Origin: Euglena gracilis
Taxonomy: Eukaryota; Euglenida; Euglenophyceae; Euglenales
Direction: 5' to 3'
DNA length: 64,000 nucleotides
Assembly (NCBI GenBank): GCA_039621445.1
Contig: CP154955.1
Coordinates: forward strand, 25,332,354 to 25,396,353
The translations under genes and the position numbers were made by a program. Under the pieces are notes generated by a model. That model saw only the letters and a program-made list of their open reading frames with translations, was not told where the DNA came from and did not search any database. Shown here piece by piece: positions 55,226 through 64,000 of the stretch (its first letter is position 1; every line of letters begins with the position of its first letter).

Positions 55226-58200
55226 GGCCAGTCCATTTTACCAGCATGGATGCAGTGGGACCGACCGTTGGGCTGTGTATCCAGTTGACGGGAGGTGGTA
55301 AGAATGGAGACGTTTTTCGTTCCAGCAATAATTGTGTTAGCCATCACCATCAGCTGTAAACCAGCATCCTTTTCCCATCGACCTGTACAAGGTTTGCACC
55401 AGTCCAATTCCGAGACCGGGGGGGGGGGTGGAGGGTCCAGCCAGCACCTCAGAAAGGTGGGATGTCTGGCCATAGATCGCCCAAGGCATGCCTGACCCCA
55501 CCTCCTGCAGGTCTTTCTGCATTGATTCACTCTTAGCTCTGAACCCCCTTTTGCCAGCCATCACGGTGATTTCTCGGGGTTAGCATTGTACCTTGGGGAC
55601 CCCGCCACAGCCAGTCGCTGTCGACCCTAAGCGGCTTGTTGCGCTGTGCTGGCCAGAGGCTGTGGCGGGAGGCTCTTGTAACGCAGCCATGTCGCAGCCA
55701 GCGCCGCTCCCAATGGCCACCACGCAATGGTCTGGCTCGGCGCTCCAACCGTCTCCAGCAGAGGAAGTCGAATGGAAGTCAGCGGGCCATTCAGCATTTC
55801 CGGCCACAACGATTTTTTCTTGGGGCCAAAATTCCATATTCATTCAGCATTTCCGGCCACAACGATTTTTTCTTGGGACCAAAATTCCATATGTGATTTG
55901 TGGTTTTTTTCGGGGGCAGTTTTCTTCACCAATCAAAGAAAATGTGGTTGTGGTTGTGTCGTGTCCAGAGCAGTTTTTATGATCCGTCAGGCAAGAAAAA
56001 TTGCAATTGGAGACATTGATCATGCTGATTACCAAAGGTGTGGGTTCGGAAACTCAAATATGTGCAATATGTCAAAACATTGGCAAAAAGAGTGGCACTC
56101 TTTAACTCAGAATATCCCCCCGGGGGGAGGGGGAGGAGAGCGGTGGGTGGGTAGTTCTGGGGGCGGACCCCCCCCCCCCCGGCCAGAGCCCGGGTGTGAG
56201 TTTTGGCGCAAAGAGCCGGAAAATTATAAATTGTTAATTTTTGGGAAATGCACCAAGATGGCACAATTTTGGGTGGGTCCCCCTGGGGGTCACGCACCAT
56301 GCTGGGTGGGTGGGTGGGGGGTCCTCCCCCAGGGGTTTTGAAAAGAACCCTGATGAGTGCTGCAATAATCAGTTTGGTTGAACAGATTCCGTCTCAAAGC
56401 AACCCAACTGCAGCTCTTCCTGGAAGCAATTGTTTTCATTTTCTTTCTGCAACCATTGGGAACGCACAATGTTTTTGATGATGCACTGGTGGATGAAGCT
56501 GACACATTGTAAATAAACACAATAAAAACTGGGTGAAGAACTCCAGCATTCAGGAGGAGGATTAAAAAGAATGAACGGAGAAGCAATGCATGTTGCGTTG
56601 AACCATACATTGTTGATGCAATTTCTTCTTGCTTTCTCTGCTAAACAGGCAGGCCTGTGCTGCCTCGAGCAATTTTTTTTTGAAATGCCCTGGTTGCATG
56701 GTTGGGTTGCCTCCTGTTCAAAGGGGCTTCAGTGTCCATTTTGAAGTTAACCTGATCATTCTTTTTCATCAAGGATTTTTTGAAACTGAAAACAATCCCC
56801 TTATGTATGGTGTGACACTGAGTGATTGCATCGCCCTCCTCCGCTGGTTCTGGCCGAATTTACAGTGTCCACACCATTTCGGCAAAATTCAAATATCATC
56901 AAACTTCAGAAGCTGGCAGAGTTGGGCTCGTTTGAGGACAGTCCGGTTGAGGTGTTGTGCCTGGTTTCCCCAACAATTTTGACTATTTCCTGCCGTGGGT
57001 GGATGGGGAACTCCCGACTGTCATTTCGGGTTGGAGCCCTCCGCCGCCCAGCGCACCTGGACCCATTGGGTTCCTCTTCCACACGAGGCGGTTTCTTGTA
57101 CCATACCCCTCCTCTTTTGCAAGAAACAATACTTGACTGGCCACCCCCTGGTTCGCCGTCGTGAGGCACACCACATTCAAATTTTGCGAAAGTAATTCTT
57201 TGCCTGGAGGTTGCAGGCAGCATTCGATACCTTCGGGGTTCCAGGCCGGAGGGCCGGGTGTGGGTTTCGGTGCGAAGCCCAATTTGGAAGACCCCCCCGG
57301 GGGAGTTCCATCCTGGGGGGGCTGGGGGTTTCAAAAACAAGCCTGCCAGGAACCCCCTGCCAGGGTATTAAATGTGGACAAAAATTACGGGAGTCAAAGA
57401 TCACGGAGAAAATATTACGGGAAAAATGTTGCAGGAAAATTTGATTTTGAAAAAAAATATGGGAAACTTCAAAACTTGAGGGAAATGGTTGTATTTTTTG
57501 TCAATTGCAACTAATTTTTTTTGGCAAAAAGGCAACTCAAAGTTTCAAAAAATGGTCGAAATGAACGTCTTTTGTGATTGCTCCTTTGAAAATAAACCAC
57601 CAAAGTTGACATGGTACGTAACCCCATATTTTTTTTTCGTGTTTTCAACTTGAACAACCTTGAAAGTGCCCCTCCCCCAAAGGGCGTGGGAAAGGTACAC
57701 CGGACAAAAATACGGAAAGAAATTATGGGAAAATCAGGGTGGTTTCGCATCATTTTGTCTCCCATATTTTTTTTTCTGGACTGCAAGTGAGCGTTGGTTT
57801 TGTGCAGGAGGGGAGGGGGTCCGACCACCCCCAGGGCTGTGCTGGAATCCCTGCAACCCATGGGTGGTGGGGGGTCCGACTCCCCCACCATGCCTTCCCA
57901 TATTTCGGGGGCGCCGATTTTTTTTGGCCAAAAATTTCCTTCGGTGCGAAGGCGCTGAAGGAATTTTCTTCGAGCGGGTGCCATGGTGGGTGAGGGGGGT
58001 CCACTACCCCCCCATCTCCTGGGTGGGGGTCAACCCCCCTACCAAGCCCCGCCGAGGGGGGGGGGGTGCGGGCCCAACCCATGGAATCAAAATTTTTTCT
58101 TTCCCGGTGCTTTGCGCCAGCACGCTTATATTTTATCATATGTTTTTGTCCATCTGGTGAAAAAAATCACCTGAAAATGCAATTCTGGGCACTTTTTTGA

Positions 58201-59897
58201 AGCCTTTTTTTTTTCTCCGGGGGGGGGGAAGGGCGGGTCGACCCCCCCCCCACGTAATACCCTGGTGAGGGACGTGTTCGGGGGGGGGGGTGACAGGTCC
58301 TCATTTGCAGGGTGGTTGCCTGGCTTGTCCGTCGCTATCAAACCATTTCCGAAACCATTCCGCCCCTATGACCGCGGACCCCTCCAGACCCATTATGCCC
58401 GCCCCCAGGGGCCACCTCCCAGCCTCCGTCTGAACCAACAGGCTCACCTTGGCCAAGTGAAGGTGGACTCGGTGCCCCCCACTCCTCCTTGTCCAGGGCT
58501 GGAGGTTGTGGCAGGAACCACCACGTGGCCGCCCGAAACAGATGAGCCTGCCCCGTGTGAGTGTCCCGTTGTGGAGCGCTTTGCAAGCTAGCCTAGCCGC
58601 ATCGTTCCCATCGAGACACCACAACTGTTTAAGTGTTTGGGCCCGAGAGGATTTCATGACAGGTTTTGGATGTGCAAGGAATGAATGCATTGTTCGCTTT
58701 CCCTCTCGTTTGTTCCAAAATTCCACGATTGATCATTTTTCCAACAGAGGAGCCAGAGAAATGGTGGAATTTCAGAACATTTTTGCCCCAAGTCTTTTGA
58801 CAAGAACACCCCAATTTATTACCTGCATCCAGGCTTTTGCTTAAGGGATTGCAGTACCCCCCCTGGGGGGGGCTGGACTGCAGCAGTCCAAAATTGGCTT
58901 TGGCCCGTGGGTTTTCTAGCAGACCCCCCCCGGGGGGGGGGGTCTGCTGGCAGGGCTAGCTAGTGGAAAATTTTTTTTTTCTAGTGACCGACGCGAAGCG
59001 CCGAAATTTTTTTTGGGATCCCCAAAAATGGCCAAAAATGCCCGTTTTTGGCCATTTTTGGGAATTTTTGGAACAAAATCAGCCAAAAACCTGTTAAAAA
59101 CCTCATTTTTCCTCTGGCGCGCAGCGCCGGAGGAAAATTTTTTCCAGTCTGGGGGACCCCCGGACCCCCCCCCCCCCTGGAGGGAGGGGGGGTCTAGCTA
59201 GTCCACTTTTTCCAGTGTCTAGCCGATTGGCTAGCCAGTACCCCCCCCCCCCCGGGGTCCTTAAGCAAAAGCCTGCCTGCATCCCAAAACGGCTTTGGGT
59301 GTTTGTTTTTTGTTTCATTCGAAAGAGAGAGAAAAAGGAGGTATTGCCTCCGGCGACTCAGGCAGGCCTCTCATCTGCCTGGGTGGGTCTTCCGGCACTC
59401 GAATGCAGAATCCATTTTCTAACCATCTTCGCTTGTTCCTGCTGACCTCTCCCCCATTGTTGCCATCTCAATTGGGACCGTCAAGGACGGCTTTCTTCAG
59501 GAGGATGCATCTTCCCATCCTTTTGCAATGACATTCCATTTTTAGCACGTTTTTTTATTTCGATGCATGCGCATATTTTTTTTGTGCATGTGAGTGCATG
59601 TGTGCGTGTGTGAGCGCGCATGTAGGGGTGGGTGTAGGGGTGGGTGTGGGCAGGGTTGCATGGGAAGCTCTGCAGAGGTGAGGTAGGTGGCAGGGGTCAC
59701 CCCCTTAGGGGGGTAAGGTGGTATGGGGTCCCCACCCCCCCCCCTGGTTTCGGAAGGGGGTCCCCCCACCCCCCTCCTACTCTGCGGGGGCAAAAAAATC
59801 TTCCGGTGCTTCGCGCTGGGTGTGTATTTTAGGACCCTCTTGAGGCTGGACATGAATTTTTAGCAAAATGGCCAAAAATGGCCATAACTCAGGACCA

Positions 59898-60100
59898 GGC
59901 TTGTGCTTAGTTGGGTGCCTACCCCACGGGGGGTGCTAGGGGCAGGCACCCCACAGCACCCCATCCGACCCGGGGTAGGGTTTTTGGGGGTGCCTGTCCA
60001 TAGCAAGCACCCCCCCCCCCTCTGACCCCGGCGCTGAAGGCGCCGGAAGGCCAGAAAAGGCCATTTTCAATGAAAATTTTCTGGGTCCCCCCCCCCCCCG
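59898..60100 (+). repeat. Dispersed module C, copy 2
   Basis: Same order of blocks as copy 1 and directly followed by copy 4 of module A, showing the modules form composite units. Confidence 0.85.
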
Positions 60101-60167
60101 GGGGTGTGCCTGCTCGGGGCAGGCACCCAAGAGCACCCCCCCCCCCCGGTTGGTAAGCACAAACCTG

Positions 60168-60297
60168 CTTGGGATAGGCGGGGAGTTGCGTGGAAATCAA
60201 AATGCTGTTAGATAAGGCATTTTAGTTAAGGGCTTCAATTTGGTTCTCCTGACATTTCCTCTCATTCCCTGCCGTTTTTGAGAAATTTCAGAAAAAA
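60168..60297 (-). repeat. Dispersed module A, copy 4 (inverted)
   Basis: Same orientation as copy 3; on the plus strand GGAGTTGCGTGGAAATCAAA to GTTTTTGAGAAATTTCAG. Confidence 0.85.
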
Positions 60298-60499
60298 TTA
60301 TTCTTTGACCAAAAGAATGGCCGAAATTTTCGGCGACCAAAAACCTGAGGTAGGATGGGGGGTCCCCCCCCCCCTCCTCCTCCGAGATTCCTATACAAGT
60401 CTGGGTGTGGGGTGTGAGTCGGTGTCAGTGCTGGTCCTGTTTTATGGAGTCGCTGGCTTGTCTGTCAAGTGGGTGTGGCTCTCTTTTGCCTCGTTGCAG

Positions 60500-60658
60500 T
60501 GTGATGGTGGCTGGTTGGAAATGAAAATGAGCAGCTTGCTTCACCTTGACAAAACAGAAGCTCGTTGTGCTGCCATTATGGGGCTGCTCAGGCGCCTGGT
60601 CAAGGGTCGTCAAGGGTCCACTGGCATGCCATTTCTCGAAGAGTTTGAAGCTTATTGA
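60500..60658 (+). CDS. Possible terminal exon (unassigned)
   Basis: A good acceptor (CCTCGTTGCAG) precedes CDGGWLEMKMSSLLHLDKTE, then ARCAAIMGLLRRLVKGRQGS and a stop TGA at 60656-60658. Phase 0, as exon 10 requires. Amphipathic-helix-like composition suggests real coding, but 10 kb separates it from exon 10 and no homology is recognised. Confidence 0.35.
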   Translation, partial: CDGGWLEMKMSSLLHLDKTEARCAAIMGLLRRLVKGRQGSTGMPFLEEFEAY

Positions 60659-60828
60659 TACCTTCCTCCCCGGACTGTTTTGCGGTGTTCAAGACCCACA
60701 CTCTCTCACCTCTCCCTCCTGCTCTCATCACATGACCTTGACTGTTGTTGGAGTGATTTTTGAAGGCTAAAAGGACAGTGTCTCGTCCACCCCATAGGGC
60801 TGCCTGGTTTTGGGGGGGGTAACAGTAG

Positions 60829-61110
60829 GAGGAGGTTCGAGCTCGAACGTTCGAGCTCGAACCTCCTCGAACGTTTTTGAGCCCCCCACTCTTCGCCCCC
60901 CCCTCTTCGAGGGGGGGGGGGGCTTAAAATCCTCCTCGAACGACCTCGAACTACATTCGAGGAGGATTTCGATCCTCCTCGAACGACCTCGAACGACGTT
61001 CGAGGAGGATTTTGATCCTCCTCGAACGACCTCGAACGACATTCGAGGAGGATTTTGATCCTCCTCGAACGACCTCGAACGGCGTTCGAGGAGGATCTCG
61101 ATCCTCCTAC
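60829..61110. repeat. 40-bp perfect palindrome plus 43-bp palindromic tandem array
   Basis: The palindrome 60829-60868 is centred on AACGTT (GGTTCGAGCTCGAACGTTCG core). About four units of exactly 43 bp follow (GATCCTCC at 60971, 61014, 61057, 61100). Each is CTCGAACGACCTCGAACGAC followed by a GAGGAGGAT...ATCCTCCTC inverted core. Confidence 0.93.
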
Positions 61111-61690
61111 GTACATGCATTCAAGTTTCAGTTGCAAGTTTTTTTGGGGTTTGTTAGCATGGTTCATTGTTCTTGTTCATTCTGCTTGTTTGTTTTAATG
61201 CACTTGTTCATAAATATTTTTGTTCAAAAATAATCTTATTCCGAGAGAATTTCTGACGTCATTAGAAGGAATAGGGTTAGGGTTAGGATTTCAGCCCAAA
61301 TGGTTGCAACCATCCCGCTCATCCTTGCCATATTTCCCTCTACAGGGTACACAGCGAACCCAAAGAGTCGCCCAACTAGGGTTAAAAACATGGGGGGACC
61401 CGAGCGAGGCGCCGAGCGAGGGTCACCCCATCTCCCTACCTCCTAACCCGAGCGTTGTCCCGCCTACGCTCCGCGAATGCCACGCGTAGGGGTAGAAAAG
61501 CGCCCCGTTGCGTCCGCGCTGGAATGCTGTACGGGCCTGGGTAGGGGCGAAATGGCTCCCGTCGCTCGGGGCCCGAGATGGGTGTTCGGTCCCGTCCGCG
61601 TCCGATCCGCATTCGCGTAGGCCCGTGCGCGGTCGTACTCCCTCGAGGCAGACCGAGAAGGGAGGAAGGGACACCGAGGGCGAAGTACAA
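61111..61690. other. No recognised gene
   Basis: Contains GGGTTAGGGTTAGG at 61266-61279, two copies of TTAGGG only. The rest is moderately GC-rich from 61380 onward and may be the outer part of the DIRS-like element. Confidence 0.4.
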
Positions 61691-62407
61691 AGACATTGTG
61701 AGGCCATGCCTTGCTCGCCGGCGGTTTGTTGTGTGATTTTTGATGCGCTGGGTTAGGAGGTCCCGCTTAGTGCCGCCTCGCCGGAGTTGGCTGCATTGTC
61801 TCCGACGTGGCGACCGTGGCGCTGTTTCGACACCTCGGGCTCCGCACTTTGCCCTTGTGAGACCATGCCTTGCTCGCCGGCGGTGTTTTTTTGGATTGAC
61901 CATTCGGGCTCCGCACTGCGAGATGGCGAGGTCTCGGACTCCCACGACAGAGGAAGGGGGAGGAAGGGACCAAGAGGGCGAAGCACAAGAAGATGGTGAG
62001 GTCCTGCTTTCCTTGCCGGCTGTTCTGTTCTGGTGTGGTTGTGCGTGCGCGGGGGTGCTTCTTACTGCGCCTTTGTTGCCGGAGTTGGCGATGATGAGGC
62101 CTCCTCCGACACCTTGGCGAAGCTGAACCGCCGTGGCCCCGCCCCCCCCCTCTCCCATGGTCGCTTGGTGGCCCCCCCCCCCCCTGATGGGGATGGTGGT
62201 CTCTTTCTGTGCTTCTGGGTGGGTGGTTGGGGCTGCTTGGTTGGGGGTCCCTTTTCTGGCTGGGATGTCCTTCTTTTTCTGCTGATTTTTTGGGTGGGAG
62301 GGATGGGCTCACCATCTTCTTGTGCTTCGCCCTCTTGGTCCCTTCCTCCCCCTTCCTCTGTCGTGGGAGTCCGAGACCATTCGGGCTCCGCACTGCGAGA
62401 TGGTGAG
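61690..62407 (-). repeat. Terminal repeat complex of the DIRS-like element
   Basis: A 70-bp perfect inverted repeat (61931-62000 and 62308-62377) is flanked outside by 30-bp direct repeats (61901-61930 and 62378-62407, one mismatch). Degenerate tandem units with GTGAGGCCATGCCTTGCTCG occur at 61696, 61857 and, diverged, 61998. DIRS-class elements are known for inverted terminal and internal complementary repeats; this lies right after the recombinase ORF and fits that role. Confidence 0.75.
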
Positions 62408-63465
62408 GTACTGTGCACCCCCCTTTGGGCCATAATATTTTGAATTTTTGATACGACCCCAAGTCGCAAATAATGAGCTTGGAAGACACCAAAATTTTTC
62501 CACTGACCCAGCTGCTGGACTTCTTCCACTTGCAAACCAGCATTTTTCCACCATAAGACCCCAGCCCCTCTGGTGCTGTGGGGTTTCCAGTGGGTGGTGT
62601 CCACCCCCCCCTCTTGCAGAATTTCTTTGGTTAGGGAATTCACCCTTTCTGATGTCAAAGGTCTTTTACCATCCAAAGACCACAACAAATTATTTTTGTG
62701 CCCAACCATGTGGGCTGTCCTTTCCACATATTCTTTCAATAAATGCCATGGGCTGATGAGGGGGGTGTGTGGCAAATTCAAAATCTCTTCCCATTTTGGG
62801 AATTGCCACCCTTTCCTTTGCAATAAAATGAAAATTTTTTCTCCCACGAAACTGATTTTTCGCTGTGTCCTGGCTAAATCAACCCCCCTGTGGAGGGCCA
62901 AAAGCCTCCAACAGATGATGAGTCTGTTTCTGAGCTCTTTCACAGGTAGGTCTGAGAGGGGTGTGGAATTCCTCATGATGTTTTCTAGGAAATCAGTGGG
63001 GTCCCAAAAGTGGGCATACTTGCAGACATTGGCATTCCACTTCCTTTTCAATGGAGCCAGAAGGGGTGAAAATCTCAAAGACCCAAACCCTGGGAGTAAT
63101 AAGGCTGCTGCATATGCATTTCGTGCAGTATTGATGCTATGCACAGCAAGATCAAGGATGGCTTCAGCCATCTTGGGGACTGTGCACTGCTGCAGAGGCA
63201 CCCCTTTGTGCAATAATTGACCCACCAATGCCCTGAAGGCTGAGTCATATCTTTTGACATTTCCCAGATTTTTTATGTAAGTATCGATACTGGACATCGA
63301 AACTTCCTGGGATTGTAATATTTGCCTGACACAATCAAGCAGGCCAAATTCCACCTTGGGGGGGGCATCTCCTCCCCCCAGCAGTTGGTGAACAGACCCC
63401 ACTGGGGGGGTACTAGCAAAACCTTGCTGCCTGGCTGCCTGATTGACATTAATTGGCGCCACCAT
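62062..63465 (-). CDS. DIRS-like tyrosine recombinase
   Basis: Read on the minus strand from ATG at 63465; 467 codons. The N-terminal SAM-like region is VEFGLLDCVRQILQSQEVSM and following. The catalytic fold carries the Arg of LALHRGVDLART, then HSTRG (H-X2-R), GQWKN (W) and AHYLRLG (nucleophile Tyr). In DIRS elements this enzyme integrates circular DNA without target duplication. The ORF overlaps the RNase H ORF by about 190 bp in another frame, as known for DIRS. After about 62415 the frame reads into terminal repeats, so the true end may be earlier or the tail is low-complexity. Confidence 0.82.
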   Translation of the reverse strand: MVAPINVNQAARQQGFASTPPVGSVHQLLGGGDAPPKVEFGLLDCVRQILQSQEVSMSSIDTYIKNLGNVKRYDSAFRALVGQLLHKGVPLQQCTVPKMAEAILDLAVHSINTARNAYAAALLLPGFGSLRFSPLLAPLKRKWNANVCKYAHFWDPTDFLENIMRNSTPLSDLPVKELRNRLIICWRLLALHRGVDLARTQRKISFVGEKIFILLQRKGWQFPKWEEILNLPHTPLISPWHLLKEYVERTAHMVGHKNNLLWSLDGKRPLTSERVNSLTKEILQEGGVDTTHWKPHSTRGAGVLWWKNAGLQVEEVQQLGQWKNFGVFQAHYLRLGVVSKIQNIMAQRGVHSTSPSRSAEPEWSRTPTTEEGGGRDQEGEAQEDGEPIPPTQKISRKRRTSQPEKGPPTKQPQPPTQKHRKRPPSPSGGGGATKRPWERGGAGPRRFSFAKVSEEASSSPTPATKAQ

Positions 63466-64000
63466 GATGTCGAAGCCCAGTGGGGTACGATCAACAGACA
63501 AATTAGGTCTGGGTTTAACATTAATCTCTGAACCCATTGGGGAATGATGCTCCAGGGAGGGTTGGCATAAACTGGGGGGAGACCCCTTAAATCTGCCTTC
63601 AGAGCATCCACCAACAAAGCCCCTTGGTGGGGGTATCGACAAATGAACTTGGGGAATTTTTTGTTGCTGGGGGTGCAAAACATGTCCACCTCTGGGGTGA
63701 TCTGGTTTTTGAAAAACTTCAGAATCAGGTGAAAAATGGTCAGGTTCAGGGTATAATCCCCTGGATCTTTTTGTTCCCTGGTCAGGGAGTCTGCCAATTG
63801 TTCTTTTGTGGGAACCCAAACCACCTGCAAGTTGATTTGCCTTTCTTGGCAATGGTACAGAAGGGGTTTTAGGATGGAATTTAAATATGGCTTTTTGCCT
63901 CCCCATTTTGTCAAATAACTGACTGCCACCTGGCTGTCCACATGAAGAACAATGGTTTGTTTTGGTTTTGCCAAAGCCTTTACAGTTTCCACTGCAGACA
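63273..64000 (-). CDS. DIRS-like RT/RNase H polyprotein, C-terminal part (runs off window end)
   Basis: On the minus strand the frame is open from the window edge to a stop at 63273-63275. It shows RNase H motifs: TIVLHVDSQVAVSYLTKWGG and KEQLADSLTRE. The DIRS-type downstream domain follows: TPEVDMFCTPSNKKF, YANPPWSIIPQWVQ, LIVPHWASTSWW. The reverse transcriptase must lie beyond base 64000. No damage is visible. Confidence 0.82.
   Translation of the reverse strand, partial: SAVETVKALAKPKQTIVLHVDSQVAVSYLTKWGGKKPYLNSILKPLLYHCQERQINLQVVWVPTKEQLADSLTREQKDPGDYTLNLTIFHLILKFFKNQITPEVDMFCTPSNKKFPKFICRYPHQGALLVDALKADLRGLPPVYANPPWSIIPQWVQRLMLNPDLICLLIVPHWASTSWWRQLMSIRQPGSKVLLVPPQWGLFTNCWGEEMPPPRWNLACLIVSGKYYNPRKFRCPVSILT

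Larger units (their letters stand above)
50349..60499. other. Repeat-rich region after exon 10, no firm gene
   Basis: Apart from modules A-C and simple repeats it holds many G/C tracts and a tandem pair of about 51 bp (55793-55895, ATTTCCGGCCACAACGATTT). Open stretches near 55640-55780 and 58316-58590 could be coding but lack family resemblance. Intron-like sequence downstream of exon 10 is the most likely reading. Confidence 0.45.

Noticed and set aside
55593-55982. Plus-strand frame resembling a Pro/Gln-rich CCDC6 tail (AAMSQPAPLPMATTQ)
   Set aside because: The minus strand is equally open, no clean acceptor matches the phase of exon 10, and it runs into a tandem noncoding repeat.
56906-57340. 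Minus-strand 144-codon frame
   Set aside because: Codes a mixed-composition peptide with no motif, and the plus strand is open in another frame too; no splice or homology support.
61266-61279. Telomere-like GGGTTAGGGTTAGG
   Set aside because: Only two units and no array; chance or minor interstitial remnant.
61436-62158. Minus-strand 240-codon Arg-rich frame
   Set aside because: It translates the GC-rich degenerate terminal repeats of the DIRS-like element; the repeated HGLT/CGAR phrases follow the DNA repeat period.

Overview
The window looks like a repeat-rich nuclear genome of a large-genome eukaryote. It has spliceosomal introns of 0.3-6 kb, four classes of retrotransposon, long G/C homopolymers and abundant microsatellites, and no bacterial-style gene layout. 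The only host gene recognised is a split coiled-coil gene of the CCDC6 family, which occurs in animals, plants, algae and protists. The species therefore cannot be named from this window.

1-21 kb is a nested block of LTR retrotransposons. A minus-strand element (E1: gag frame 2931 to beyond base 1, primer-binding site, 5' LTR 3249-3658) sits inside the integrase gene of a chromodomain Ty3/gypsy element (3659-4349). A second gag gene (E3, from 5875) is split by a complete plus-strand element E2 (8452-19990), which is flanked by a 5-bp target duplication. E3 resumes in phase at 19996. E1 and E2 belong to one family: LTRs run TGTGTACC...GTACACT, the primer-binding site TGGTAGCAGA is adjacent, and a very long gag with CCHC knuckles follows. 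E2 is complete between its LTRs, but no pol gene is recognisable. It looks like a gag-only, non-autonomous element of about 11.5 kb with about 6 kb of repeat-filled noncoding DNA.

25.2-29.9 kb (minus) is a broken non-LTR retrotransposon with R2-type architecture: reverse transcriptase with a YLDD motif, a CCHC finger and a PD-(D/E)XK-like endonuclease. Its long N-terminal region contains in-frame repeats and a 2A-like GDIQPNPGP motif.

30.5-50.3 kb (plus) is the CCDC6-like gene. Ten exons are proposed; their phases agree at every junction and the first three align without gaps to the CCDC6 coiled coil. Its introns hold minisatellites, a 37-bp inverted repeat, microsatellites and several dispersed modular repeat families. 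50.3-61.4 kb is mostly more of these repeats; possible 3' exons are given at low confidence.

60.8-64 kb holds a palindromic 43-bp repeat array and the 3' part of a DIRS-like retrotransposon on the minus strand (RNase H-like ORF overlapping a tyrosine recombinase ORF). It ends in a structure of a 70-bp perfect inverted repeat flanked by 30-bp direct repeats.
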